39,462 nucleotides of DNA, taken from Deltaproteobacteria bacterium. Its GTDB lineage: Bacteria > Myxococcota_A > UBA9042 > PHBI01. Positions within the stretch are counted from its first letter, which is position 1; each line of letters begins with the position of its first letter. Where the stretch lies: the NCBI GenBank assembly GCA_011526585.1, contig WYBB01000135.1, positions 1 to 39,462 on the forward strand, given 5' to 3'. The position numbers were made by a program, and so were the translations under genes. The notes below the pieces were generated by a model that saw nothing but the letters and a program-made list of their open reading frames with translations, was not told the origin of the DNA and made no database searches. Positions 25,891 through 33,526 of this stretch are shown here, in pieces.

Positions 25891-27180
25891 ATGCTGCGAC
25901 GCGCCGCCCGCTCCACCTTCATGTTCGCGCTCGGGCTTTGGTCCACCGCGGGCTGTGGCGACGCCGACCTCGGCGAGCGCGCGCACACCGAGACCCTCGC
26001 GGACGCCGAGACCCTCGCGGACGGCGAGGTCGCGAGCGACGAGACCGACACCACGCCGGAGGTCCTCGACGTCGCGCCCGAGGCCGAGCTCCCACCGACC
26101 GACAGCGCGAGCACCCCCGACACCGATGGTGACGCGGATGGCGACGCGCCGCTCGCCTGCGCGCTCCGCCCCCTGCCCTTCACGCCCCCGAGCCAGCCCA
26201 CGCCCTGGCGCTCGCTCGCCTCTGAGGCGATCACCGCGCTCGGCAGCGCCAACCACCGCGGCCAGGACGTCATCGTCGCCGTCGGCGAGCCGCAGGTGCT
26301 CGTCGCCAAGTTCGCCTACGCCTTCGTGGACAAGGACATGACCTGCGAAGACGTCGAGGTCTGGATGCAGCGCGAGGTGCCCTGCGGCGCCTGGGAGCTG
26401 GTCGGCCGGGCGCGCACCAGCGACAACCCCGACGACTCGACCGAGTGCGAAAACCACGGCACGCGCTACGGCATCGAGGACGACGGCGGCCGCGTCTTCT
26501 TCGAGATCCCCGAGCACGCGCGCTTCGACGTGGGGCGCTACCCGGTGCGCATGGTGCTCGGCGGCGACCTCAGCGTCGCCAGCTTCGATCTCATCGTCGT
26601 CGAGCGCGGCACCCAGGCGATCGTCACCGACATCGACGGCACGCTCACGACCGGCGATGACGAGCTCATCACCGAGGTCGCCTTCGCGATCTTCAACGAG
26701 ACCTACGAGCAGGTGGCCTATCCCGACGCCGACCGCATGGTGCGCGCCTGGCACGACAAGGGCTACCTCGTCGTCTACCTCACGGGCCGCCCCGATCTGC
26801 TGCGCCGGATGACCGAGCGCTGGCTCGAGCCGCGTTTTTCCGCCGGCCCGCTGCACCTGACCGACACCAACGCGCAGGTCCTGCCGCGAAACGACGCGGT
26901 CGGCGTCTACAAGCGCGACTACATCGCCTACCTGCGCCAGCAGGGCCTCGACATCGTCGCCGCCTACGGCAACGCCACGACCGACATCTGGGCCTACGCC
27001 GAAGCCGGGATCCCCAAGGAGCGCACCTTCATCATCGGCAAGCACGCCGGCGAGGAGGGCACGGTGCCGCTCACGGCGAGCTACACTGCGCACCTGCAGA
27101 CGGTGCTCTCCTTCCCGGCGGCGACCCACCCTGCCCCGCCGGCCCCGAGCGGCGGCCCCGATCCCAACGGCTGGTGGTGA
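25891..27180 (+). CDS. lipoprotein with LNS2 (lipin/Ned1/Smp2)-type HAD phosphatase domain
   Basis: A 429-residue protein. The ATG at 25891 begins a lipoprotein signal (FMFALGLWSTAGC, Cys22); an upstream in-frame start would only add Arg-rich sequence. Residues 30-90 are an acidic Thr/Asp/Glu/Pro stalk with a TLADAE/TLADGE duplication. A beta-rich domain with four cysteines lies at about 90-235. Residues 243-400 form the LNS2-type domain: VTDIDGTLTTGD (D247, D249), YLTGRP (298-301), and a later ERTFIIGKH. DxDGT is the HAD nucleophile motif used by lipin phosphatidate phosphatases. A lipid-phosphate phosphatase on the outer face of a membrane is inferred; the substrate is unknown. The C-terminus is Pro/Gly-rich. 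The ROK kinase follows nine bases after. Confidence 0.88.
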   Translation: MLRRAARSTFMFALGLWSTAGCGDADLGERAHTETLADAETLADGEVASDETDTTPEVLDVAPEAELPPTDSASTPDTDGDADGDAPLACALRPLPFTPPSQPTPWRSLASEAITALGSANHRGQDVIVAVGEPQVLVAKFAYAFVDKDMTCEDVEVWMQREVPCGAWELVGRARTSDNPDDSTECENHGTRYGIEDDGGRVFFEIPEHARFDVGRYPVRMVLGGDLSVASFDLIVVERGTQAIVTDIDGTLTTGDDELITEVAFAIFNETYEQVAYPDADRMVRAWHDKGYLVVYLTGRPDLLRRMTERWLEPRFSAGPLHLTDTNAQVLPRNDAVGVYKRDYIAYLRQQGLDIVAAYGNATTDIWAYAEAGIPKERTFIIGKHAGEEGTVPLTASYTAHLQTVLSFPAATHPAPPAPSGGPDPNGWW

Positions 27181-27188
27181 CGGCCGCG

Positions 27189-28109
27189 ATGCAGATCGGC
27201 GTCGACCTCGGCGGCACCAAGATCGAAGCGATCGCGCTCGCCGGCGAGCACACGCTGGCGCGCCGGCGCGTGCCCACGCCGGCAGGCTACGAGGCGATCC
27301 TCATGGCGGTGCGCGAGCTGGTGCGCGAGGTCGAGAGCGAGGCGGGTGACGCACCGCGGCCCGAGGCGATCGGCGTCGGCACGCCGGGCGCGCTCTCGCC
27401 GACGACGGGGCTGCTCGAGAACTCGAACACCACCGCGCTCAACCAGCGCCCGCTCGACGTCGATCTCGCGGCGGTCCTCGGGCGGCGGGTGATCCTCGAG
27501 AACGACGCGAACTGCTTTGCGCTCTCGGAGGCAAGCGACGGCGCGGCGGCCGGCGCGCGCTCGGTCTTCGGCGTGATCCTCGGCACCGGCGTCGGTGGCG
27601 GGCTCGTCGTCGCCGGGCAGCTCGTGCGCGGGCCCAACGGGCTCACCGGCGAGTGGGGCCACAACCCGCTGCCGTGGCCGAGCGCGTGGGAGCGACCGGG
27701 CGCGCACTGCTACTGCGGCAAGCGCGGCTGCATCGAGACCTGGCTCTCGGGCGCGGGGATCCGGCGCGAGTTCCTCCTGCGCAGCGGCCACCACCTCGAG
27801 GTGGAGGCGATCGCCGAGCTCGCCCGGGGCGGCGAGCCGCACGCGCAGGCGACGCTCGCGCTCTACGCCGAGCGGCTGGCGCGCGCGCTGGCGACGGTGA
27901 TCAACGTCGTCGATCCCGAGGTGATCGTGCTCGGCGGCGGCGTCTCCAACCTGGCGCATCTGTATAAGGATGTACCGGCGATCTGGGGACGCTTCGCCTT
28001 CGTCGCCAGCGGGCGCGGCGGGCCGCTCTACACGCGCCTGACGCCTGCGCGCTGGGGGGACTCGAGCGGCGTCCGGGGCGCCGCGCGTCTGGTCGCGCCC
28101 GGTGCGTAG
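27189..28109 (+). CDS. ROK-family sugar kinase
   Basis: A 306-residue kinase. The phosphate-binding motif DLGGTK lies at 6-11, GVGTPGAL near 62-69, the catalytic base in ENDAN (D106), the glycine-rich GTGVGGGLV (132-140), and the zinc site at H158 in GEWGHN with C174, C176 and C181 in CYCGKRGC. These fit fructokinase/N-acetylglucosamine kinase-like members that phosphorylate a hexose with ATP; the exact sugar cannot be read from the sequence. ATG at 27189 is chosen because GGTGGTGA just upstream can serve as ribosome site; GTGs at 27174 and 27177 are possible. It overlaps or nearly abuts the lipin-like gene, so both are probably one transcript. The final part (LARALATVINVVDPEVIVLGGGVS) is the usual ROK C-terminal lobe. 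Confidence 0.94.
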   Translation: MQIGVDLGGTKIEAIALAGEHTLARRRVPTPAGYEAILMAVRELVREVESEAGDAPRPEAIGVGTPGALSPTTGLLENSNTTALNQRPLDVDLAAVLGRRVILENDANCFALSEASDGAAAGARSVFGVILGTGVGGGLVVAGQLVRGPNGLTGEWGHNPLPWPSAWERPGAHCYCGKRGCIETWLSGAGIRREFLLRSGHHLEVEAIAELARGGEPHAQATLALYAERLARALATVINVVDPEVIVLGGGVSNLAHLYKDVPAIWGRFAFVASGRGGPLYTRLTPARWGDSSGVRGAARLVAPGA

Positions 28110-28239
28110 ACGCCTTCGCGTCCGCTGCGAAAGAACCTCCGCGTTGCCCTGACCGATCCGGTGGTGTAGGGACCGCCTTTCGCGCGCTCCCGGGCAGCCC
28201 GCAAGCGAGCGCGGCCATCCGACCGAGAGGATCCGAGAG

Positions 28240-29853
28240 ATGAAGAAGACGACGCGCTTCAAGCAGATGCTGGCCTCCCCCGAGCTCGAGTTCATCTGCG
28301 AGGCTCACAACGGCCTGTCCGCCAAGATCGTGGAGGAGGCCGGGTTCAAGGGGATCTGGGGCTCGGGTCTGAGCATCTCGGCGGCGATGGGCGTGCGCGA
28401 CAACAACGAAGCGTCGTGGACGCAGGTGCTCGAGGTGCTCGAGTTCATGGCCGAGCAGACCTCGGTGCCGATCCTGCTCGACGCCGACACCGGCTACGGC
28501 AACTTCAACAACATGCGGCGCCTGGTGCAGAAGCTCGAGCAGCGCGACATCGCCGCCGCCTGCATCGAGGACAAGATCTTCCCGAAGACCAACTCGTTCA
28601 TCAAGGGCGAGGCGCAGCCGCTGGCCGACATCGACGAGTTCTGCGGCAAGATCAAGGCCGGCAAGGACGCGGCCAAGGACTCCGACTTCTGCATCGTCGC
28701 GCGCACCGAGGCGTTCATCGCCGGCTGGGGCTTCGACGAGGCGCTCAAGCGCTGCGAGGCCTATCGCCTGGCGGGCGCCGACGCGGTGCTCGTGCACTCC
28801 AAGCTCGGCGTCGCCGACGAGATCTTCGCCTTCATGAAGGAGTGGGATAACCGCCTGCCGGTCGTGATCGTGCCGACGAAGTACTACGCGACGCCGACCG
28901 AGAAGTTCCGCGAGGCTGGGATCTCGCTGGTGATCTGGGCCAACCACATCCTGCGCTCGGGGATCCGCGCGATGAAGGACATGGCCGCCTACCTGATGCA
29001 GCACCAGTCGCTGGCGGCGATCGAGAAGGAGCTGCCGACGGTCGAGGAGATCTTCCGCCTGCAGGGCATGCAGGAGTACGAGCGCTGGGAGAAGCTGTAC
29101 CTGCCGAAGACCTCGGCGCCCGGCAAGGCCGTGCTGCTCGCGGCCTCCAAGGGCACCAACTTCGGCAACCTCACCGACGAGCGCCCCAAGGCGATGCTCG
29201 AGGTCGAGGGCAAGCCGGTGCTGGCGCACGCGGTCTCGGCCTTCAAGACCGGCGGTCTGCGCGACGTGACGGTCGTCACCGGCTACAAGCCGGAGGCGTT
29301 CTCGCTGACCTCGGTCAAGTACGCGCACAACGCCGAGTGGGAGGCGACCGGTGAGGTCGGCTCGCTGATGACGGCGAAGAAGGCGATCGAGGGCAAGTGC
29401 GTCATCGGCTACGGCGACGTGGTCGTGCGCCCGTTCATCGTCGAGAACCTCTTGCGCGCCAAGGGCGAGATCACCGTCGTCGTCGACTACAAGCAGCCGA
29501 GCAAGAAGAACCGGAGCTCGGTCGACTGGGCGCGCGTCAGCCCGGCGCGCGTGGAGTCGCAGCCGCTCAAGGACGTCGACTACAGCCTCGTGCGCATCGA
29601 CGATCGCATCGCGCCCGAGGAGGCCTCGGGTGAGTGGGTGGGCCTCGTCGGCTTGTCCGAAGCGGGCGCGAAGACCCTCGTGCAGACGATCGACCAGCTC
29701 GCCGCCTCGGGCGCCGAGGTCAAGAAGTGGACCCTGCCGCAGCTCCTGAACCACCTGATCGAGAGCGGCGCCAAGGTCGAGGTGCAGTACGTGCACGACA
29801 ACTGGATCGACATCGACGACATCGCCGACCTCTCCGACCTCTACAAGTTCTGA
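28240..29853 (+). CDS. pepM: phosphoenolpyruvate mutase fused to a nucleotidyltransferase
   Basis: A 537-residue fusion. Residues 1-290 are PEP mutase: D54, DADTGYGN (D81, D83) and the family-defining [10 protein letters not shown] (110-119), which separates mutases from isocitrate-lyase-type relatives. It would convert PEP to phosphonopyruvate, the first step of phosphonate synthesis. Residues about 295-537 are a MobA/GlmU-like nucleotidyltransferase with [22 protein letters not shown] (K317) and IGYGDVVV (D393). Comparable fusions in other bacteria join PEP mutase to a CMP-2-aminoethylphosphonate synthase (PntC), so activation of a phosphonate head group is inferred. No phosphonopyruvate decarboxylase or transaminase is encoded nearby. 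The ribosome site GAGAGG (28225-28230) precedes the ATG. An inverted-repeat element follows the stop. Confidence 0.92.
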   Translation: MKKTTRFKQMLASPELEFICEAHNGLSAKIVEEAGFKGIWGSGLSISAAMGVRDNNEASWTQVLEVLEFMAEQTSVPILLDADTGYGNFNNMRRLVQKLEQRDIAAACIEDKIFPKTNSFIKGEAQPLADIDEFCGKIKAGKDAAKDSDFCIVARTEAFIAGWGFDEALKRCEAYRLAGADAVLVHSKLGVADEIFAFMKEWDNRLPVVIVPTKYYATPTEKFREAGISLVIWANHILRSGIRAMKDMAAYLMQHQSLAAIEKELPTVEEIFRLQGMQEYERWEKLYLPKTSAPGKAVLLAASKGTNFGNLTDERPKAMLEVEGKPVLAHAVSAFKTGGLRDVTVVTGYKPEAFSLTSVKYAHNAEWEATGEVGSLMTAKKAIEGKCVIGYGDVVVRPFIVENLLRAKGEITVVVDYKQPSKKNRSSVDWARVSPARVESQPLKDVDYSLVRIDDRIAPEEASGEWVGLVGLSEAGAKTLVQTIDQLAASGAEVKKWTLPQLLNHLIESGAKVEVQYVHDNWIDIDDIADLSDLYKF

Positions 29854-29975
29854 CCGGGCCGCTCGGAAGGGCCCATCTGCGTCGTCGCTCAGTCGCTCGC
29901 TTGTGCGGCGACCGTGAGGTCGCCTCCGCGCTCGCTCGTTCGCTCCTAGCAGCTGGACCCTTCGGAGCGACCCGG
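29854..29975. repeat. inverted-repeat element filling the pepM-pseudouridine synthase gap
   Basis: Arms 29854-29875 and 29954-29975 are complementary at 19 of 22 positions. Between them is a second perfect hairpin, GGCGACC-GTGA-GGTCGCC (29907-29924). Nearly the whole intergenic region is therefore one foldable unit. It could be a terminator for pepM, a small REP/MITE-like element, or a leader structure for the next gene, whose GGAG ribosome site begins at the right arm. Confidence 0.6.
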
Positions 29976-29980
29976 AGCCC

Positions 29981-30967
29981 ATGACGAAGTCGAGGATCAC
30001 CGTAGATTCGAAGGAAGGTACCGGCGAGCGGCTCGATCGCTTCCTCGCGCGGCACCTGCCCGAGCGCAGCCGCAGCGCGCTCGCGCGCCTCATCGAGGGC
30101 GGGCGCGTCACGGTGCGGGGCGAGGTCGCGACCAAGGCCGGCCATGCGCTGCGCGCGGGCGACGAGGTGGTGGTCGAGCTGCCGGCCGAGGCGCGCGAGA
30201 CCGGGCTCGTCGCCGAGGCGATCCCGCTCACGATCGTCTACCAGGACGCGCACCTCGCGGTGATCGACAAGCCGGCGGGCCTGGTCGTGCACCCCGCGCC
30301 CGGGCACGCGTCGGGCACGCTGGTCAACGCGCTGATGCACTGGGCCAGGGAGGAGGAGGTCGCGCTCGAGATCGACGACGAGGTGCGCCCCGGGCTCGTG
30401 CATCGCATCGACAAGGACACGAGCGGCCTCCTGGTCGTCGCCTTCGACGACGAGACCCTGCGCGGGCTGCAGGCGCAGTTCCAGACGCACGCGATCGAGC
30501 GGCGCTACCGCGCGGTGGTGCTCGGCAAGAACCTCGCCGACGAAGGCACGATCCGGACGCCGTACGGTCGCGATCCGAAAGATCGCAAGCGTTACACCGG
30601 GCGCCTGTCCCAGAGCCCGCGCGAGGCGATCACGCATTGGCGCGTGCGCATGCGCGGCAAGGCCCTGAGCCTCGTCGAGCTCGCGCTGGAGACCGGGCGC
30701 ACCCACCAGATCCGTGTGCACATGAGCGAGCTCGGCTTCCCGATCATCGCCGATCCGATCTACGGGCGCGCGCTCCCCAGGAGCGCGACGGGCGTGCACG
30801 CCGGCGTCGCCAACCGCGAGCTCCGCGCCGCGCGCCAGATGCCGCGCCTGGCGCTGCACGCGGCGGTGCTCGGTTTCGCACACCCTCACGGCGGGGCGCG
30901 CCTGCGCTTCGAGTCGCCCGATCCGGAGGACCTGGCGACGCTCGTCGCGGCGATCGACGACCAGTGA
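29981..30967 (+). CDS. RluA-family 23S rRNA pseudouridine synthase (RluC/RluD type)
   Basis: A 328-residue enzyme. An N-terminal S4 RNA-binding domain covers about 15-75 (RLDRFLARHLPERSRSALARLI, RAGDEVVVELP). The catalytic domain starts with VIDKPAGLVVHPAPGH and has HRIDKDTSGLLVVA with catalytic D144. Later motifs are RRYRAVVLG, ETGRTHQIRVHM and GRALP-type spacing before the end. It isomerises uridine in 23S rRNA; RluD-type enzymes act on helix 69. The length and S4 domain fit RluC/RluD rather than RluA. It is followed by an 8-bp hairpin that may serve as its transcript end or control the next gene. Confidence 0.95.
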   Translation: MTKSRITVDSKEGTGERLDRFLARHLPERSRSALARLIEGGRVTVRGEVATKAGHALRAGDEVVVELPAEARETGLVAEAIPLTIVYQDAHLAVIDKPAGLVVHPAPGHASGTLVNALMHWAREEEVALEIDDEVRPGLVHRIDKDTSGLLVVAFDDETLRGLQAQFQTHAIERRYRAVVLGKNLADEGTIRTPYGRDPKDRKRYTGRLSQSPREAITHWRVRMRGKALSLVELALETGRTHQIRVHMSELGFPIIADPIYGRALPRSATGVHAGVANRELRAARQMPRLALHAAVLGFAHPHGGARLRFESPDPEDLATLVAAIDDQ

Positions 30968-30972
30968 TATGA

Positions 30973-30992
30973 GGATCACCAAGAGGTGATCC
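30973..30992 (+). promoter_or_regulatory. perfect hairpin covering the ribosome site of the next gene
   Basis: GGATCACC and GGTGATCC pair over 8 bp around an AAGA loop, ending one base before the ATG at 30994. The AAGAGGTGAT ribosome site lies in the loop and right arm, so the folded RNA would hide it. This could act as a thermosensor, a protein- or small-RNA-controlled switch, or simply limit translation. It has no T-run, so it is not an intrinsic terminator. Confidence 0.6.
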
Positions 30993-30993
30993 C

Positions 30994-32259
30994 ATGATCG
31001 AGATCGTCGCGCTCGCCGTCGCCACGCTCCACCTTTCGCAGGTCCCGGCGGGCCCGCCGGCCGGCTGCCGGATCGCAGTCGAGGACGGGCACCTCGTCGT
31101 CAGGAGCCAGGGCCGGGAGGTCCGCCACGAGCTCGCGGGCGACGAGCTGCCGGCGAGCCCGGGCGAGCTCGGGCCGCCGCGCGTGACGGCGCTCATGCAC
31201 CCGCGTGGTGAGGGCCTCGTCTTCGCGGCGCTGAGGGAGCGCTGGGACCTCGGCGTCGCGCCGCTCGGGCTCGGGCGGCTCTACGAGATCCGCTGCGGCG
31301 CGGAGCCGTCGCTGACCGTTGCGATGGTCGCGCCCGGGCTCGACTTCGGCCGCGTCGCCGTCGCGCGCGACGGGCGCTGGGTGGTCGGCGGCTGGGGTGG
31401 GCTACGCGTGCTCGACCCGGTGCGGCGCCGCCTGACCCCGCTGACGAGCCCACCGCCCTACCCCGCGCCACGCTGCTGGAGCGCCGAGGAAGACCAACCG
31501 GCGCGCGCCGCCGACGTGCCGCTCGTCGGCGATGAGGGCGTCGCGGTCTCGCCGCCGGGCGCCGGCGACGAGGAGATCGCGTTCATCCGCGGCGGCCCCT
31601 GCGGCTACGAAGCGGAGATGGAGACGACCCGGCACGCGCTCTTGATCGATCGCGGTGTGGTCCGCTCCAAGCGGCACGTCGGCGCCTTCGCCATCGCCGA
31701 CGACGGACAGATGCTCGTCGGCGACGGCGGCGGCTCGTGCGCCGAGTCGAGCGGCGGCGCGCTCTGGCGCTCGGCCGACGGCGAGCGCTGGCAGCGGCTC
31801 ATCGTCAAGGACAAGGGCCGCGCGGGGATCGCGGCGCTCGCGCGGATCGCCGGCGGTCCGACCGTCGCGCTGACCGGGATCTGCAAGGCCGGCGGGGCCG
31901 TGACCGGCGGCGAGCTCTTCGTCAGCGACGATCTCGCGCGCTGGGATCCGGTGAGCGCGGTCGACGAGGGCGGCGGCCGGATCGGGGCGCTCTTCGCCGA
32001 GGGTGAGCGGGCGTTCATCGCGGTCGAGCAGGACGGCGCGACGCGTTGGCTCGCGTCACGCGACGGCAGGAGCTGGCAGGCGAGCGGCCCGCGGCGCGTG
32101 CCACCGGTGGCCGGCGCGGCGGCGCTCGCCCGCACGCTCGCGGTGGAGGCGGTGCTCGGCGTGCGCGACGAGCGCGGCCAGAGCTTCGCCTGGACCTCGG
32201 ACGGGCTCTTCGAGAAGGACGCGGCCGGGCGCTGGGCGCGGATCTTCCCGCGGCCGTGA
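30994..32259 (+). CDS. secreted beta-propeller-like protein
   Basis: A 421-residue protein. A short hydrophobic N-terminus (IEIVALAVATLHLSQV) looks like a signal peptide. The rest is built of beta-strand repeats with W- and D/G-rich turns, such as ARDGRWVVGGWGGLRVLDP, GGALWRSADGERWQRLI, GGELFVSDDLARWDPV, RWLASRDGRSWQASGP and FAWTSDGLFEKDAAGRWARI. The S-x-D-G-x-x-W pattern is the Asp-box found in sialidase-like/BNR propellers. No catalytic residues are recognised, so a binding or sensing role is more likely than an enzyme. Its ribosome site is folded into the hairpin just upstream. It is followed eight bases later by a small lipoprotein gene. Confidence 0.75.
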   Translation: MIEIVALAVATLHLSQVPAGPPAGCRIAVEDGHLVVRSQGREVRHELAGDELPASPGELGPPRVTALMHPRGEGLVFAALRERWDLGVAPLGLGRLYEIRCGAEPSLTVAMVAPGLDFGRVAVARDGRWVVGGWGGLRVLDPVRRRLTPLTSPPPYPAPRCWSAEEDQPARAADVPLVGDEGVAVSPPGAGDEEIAFIRGGPCGYEAEMETTRHALLIDRGVVRSKRHVGAFAIADDGQMLVGDGGGSCAESSGGALWRSADGERWQRLIVKDKGRAGIAALARIAGGPTVALTGICKAGGAVTGGELFVSDDLARWDPVSAVDEGGGRIGALFAEGERAFIAVEQDGATRWLASRDGRSWQASGPRRVPPVAGAAALARTLAVEAVLGVRDERGQSFAWTSDGLFEKDAAGRWARIFPRP

Positions 32260-32266
32260 GGTGGGG

Positions 32267-32710
32267 ATGACGCGCTCGATCGCCCTGGTCGTCGCGCTCG
32301 GCGCGGCGGCCGCGTGTGCCAGCGGCGAGGTCGAGCGGGCCGGCGGCCAACCGCGGGAAGAGGACGCCCCCCGGCGCATGCGTGCGCTACCAGGGCCGTC
32401 GCAGGCGATCTGCGAGCCGAAGCACTGCCCGATCTTCTGTCTGCGCATCCAGGGTTGCGTGGCCGAGGCCGAGTGTGTGGCCGAATGCCAGGCGGTCTGC
32501 GGCGACGGCTACTTCGACGATCGCGACGGGCCGGTGATGGCGTGCGTGGCGGGCGCCAGCGGCGACGCCTGCGTCGCGATGCGCGGCTGCTGCGAGACCG
32601 ACTTCACGAGCCAGATCTGTCGGGCGTTGGGGACGTCGACGCCGATCACGCCGATCGAGCGATCGCGCATTGACGAAGGCGCTCGGATCGGGGACAAGCC
32701 CGGGCCCTGA
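32267..32710 (+). CDS. small Cys-rich lipoprotein
   Basis: A 147-residue protein with a short signal and lipobox (ALVVALGAAAAC, Cys17) and a purine-rich ribosome site (GGTGGGG) directly upstream. The mature part has about 14 cysteines: CEPKHCPIFCLRIQGC, AECVAECQAVCGDGYF, MACVAGASGDACVAMRGCCETDF. This suggests a compact disulfide-bonded domain rather than a metal site. The C-terminus is Thr/Pro/Ile-rich and basic. I do not recognise the family. It follows the propeller-like secreted protein by seven bases, so the two are probably exported and may interact. Confidence 0.75.
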   Translation: MTRSIALVVALGAAAACASGEVERAGGQPREEDAPRRMRALPGPSQAICEPKHCPIFCLRIQGCVAEAECVAECQAVCGDGYFDDRDGPVMACVAGASGDACVAMRGCCETDFTSQICRALGTSTPITPIERSRIDEGARIGDKPGP

Positions 32711-32736
32711 ACACTTGTGACGTGGAGCGGGTCGGC

Positions 32737-33522
32737 ATGGAAGAAGCAGAGCAGGTGGTGACGGCGGCGCGCAAGAAGCGCGTGCTCAACGGCGAAGGCA
32801 AGGCGGCGCTGCAGGGCGAGCTCGGGCGGATCCTCGGCGCTCCGGTCGGGCCGGCGAGCGCGGACGTGAGCTGGGGGGCCGAGCGCGCGCTGGATCTCGT
32901 CGAGATCGCGCGCGCGCCGGAGATCGCCGAGCGGCTCGCGCTGATCCCGGACGCGCTCTTCTCGAGCGCGCGCGTGGCGGAGCTCGAGCGCCTGGCGCTG
33001 GCGGCGCTGCACCTCGACGAGGTGCACCAGCGCGCGGGCGGCGCGGACAAGGCCGGTCCCGGCGAGGAGCCGAAGCTCGGCGAGGCGCTCCTGCAGGAGG
33101 CCGAGGCCGTGCGCGCGACGCTGCACAAGCTGCTCGACTACCACTTCGGCGACGATCCGCAGATCGCGGGCGAGCTCGGAGACGGGCGCGGCCGGCGTGG
33201 GGCGTTCCGGGTGGCGGCGACCCTGGCGCGGCTGGCGGCGCTGGCGCGCGAGCGGGTTGCGGTGCTCGCCAAGGACACCAAGTACTGGCGCGAGAACCTG
33301 TGTGAGGAGGCGGATCGCCTGGCGGCCGAGGTGCACGACAGCGTCAGCGAGCTGTCGGAGAAGGACGCGCTCGAGCTCAAGCGGCGCGCTTTCCAGCTCC
33401 TCGAGGGGCCGTTCGCCGACCTGCGCTTGACCTTGAGCTGGCTCCTGCGCGACGAGCCGAGCAAGGTGCTCGCGCTGCCGGTGCTCAAGCGCCCGGCGCA
33501 GCGCAAGAAGGCCGAGGCGTGA
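32737..33522 (+). CDS. helical hypothetical protein upstream of selA
   Basis: A 261-residue, mostly helical cytoplasmic protein with no signal peptide. The ATG at 32737 is preferred because GGAGCGG lies upstream; a GTG at 32722 would add five residues. The sequence is rich in Ala, Leu, Glu and Arg (LLDYHFGDDPQIAGELGDGRG, VAATLARLAALARERVAVLAKD, LCEEADRLAAEVHDSVSELSEKDALELKRRAFQLLEGPFADLRLT), which suggests a helical bundle. No motif is recognised. It ends four bases before the GTG of selA, so it is probably co-transcribed with it. Confidence 0.7.
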   Translation: MEEAEQVVTAARKKRVLNGEGKAALQGELGRILGAPVGPASADVSWGAERALDLVEIARAPEIAERLALIPDALFSSARVAELERLALAALHLDEVHQRAGGADKAGPGEEPKLGEALLQEAEAVRATLHKLLDYHFGDDPQIAGELGDGRGRRGAFRVAATLARLAALARERVAVLAKDTKYWRENLCEEADRLAAEVHDSVSELSEKDALELKRRAFQLLEGPFADLRLTLSWLLRDEPSKVLALPVLKRPAQRKKAEA

Positions 33523-33526
33523 GCGC

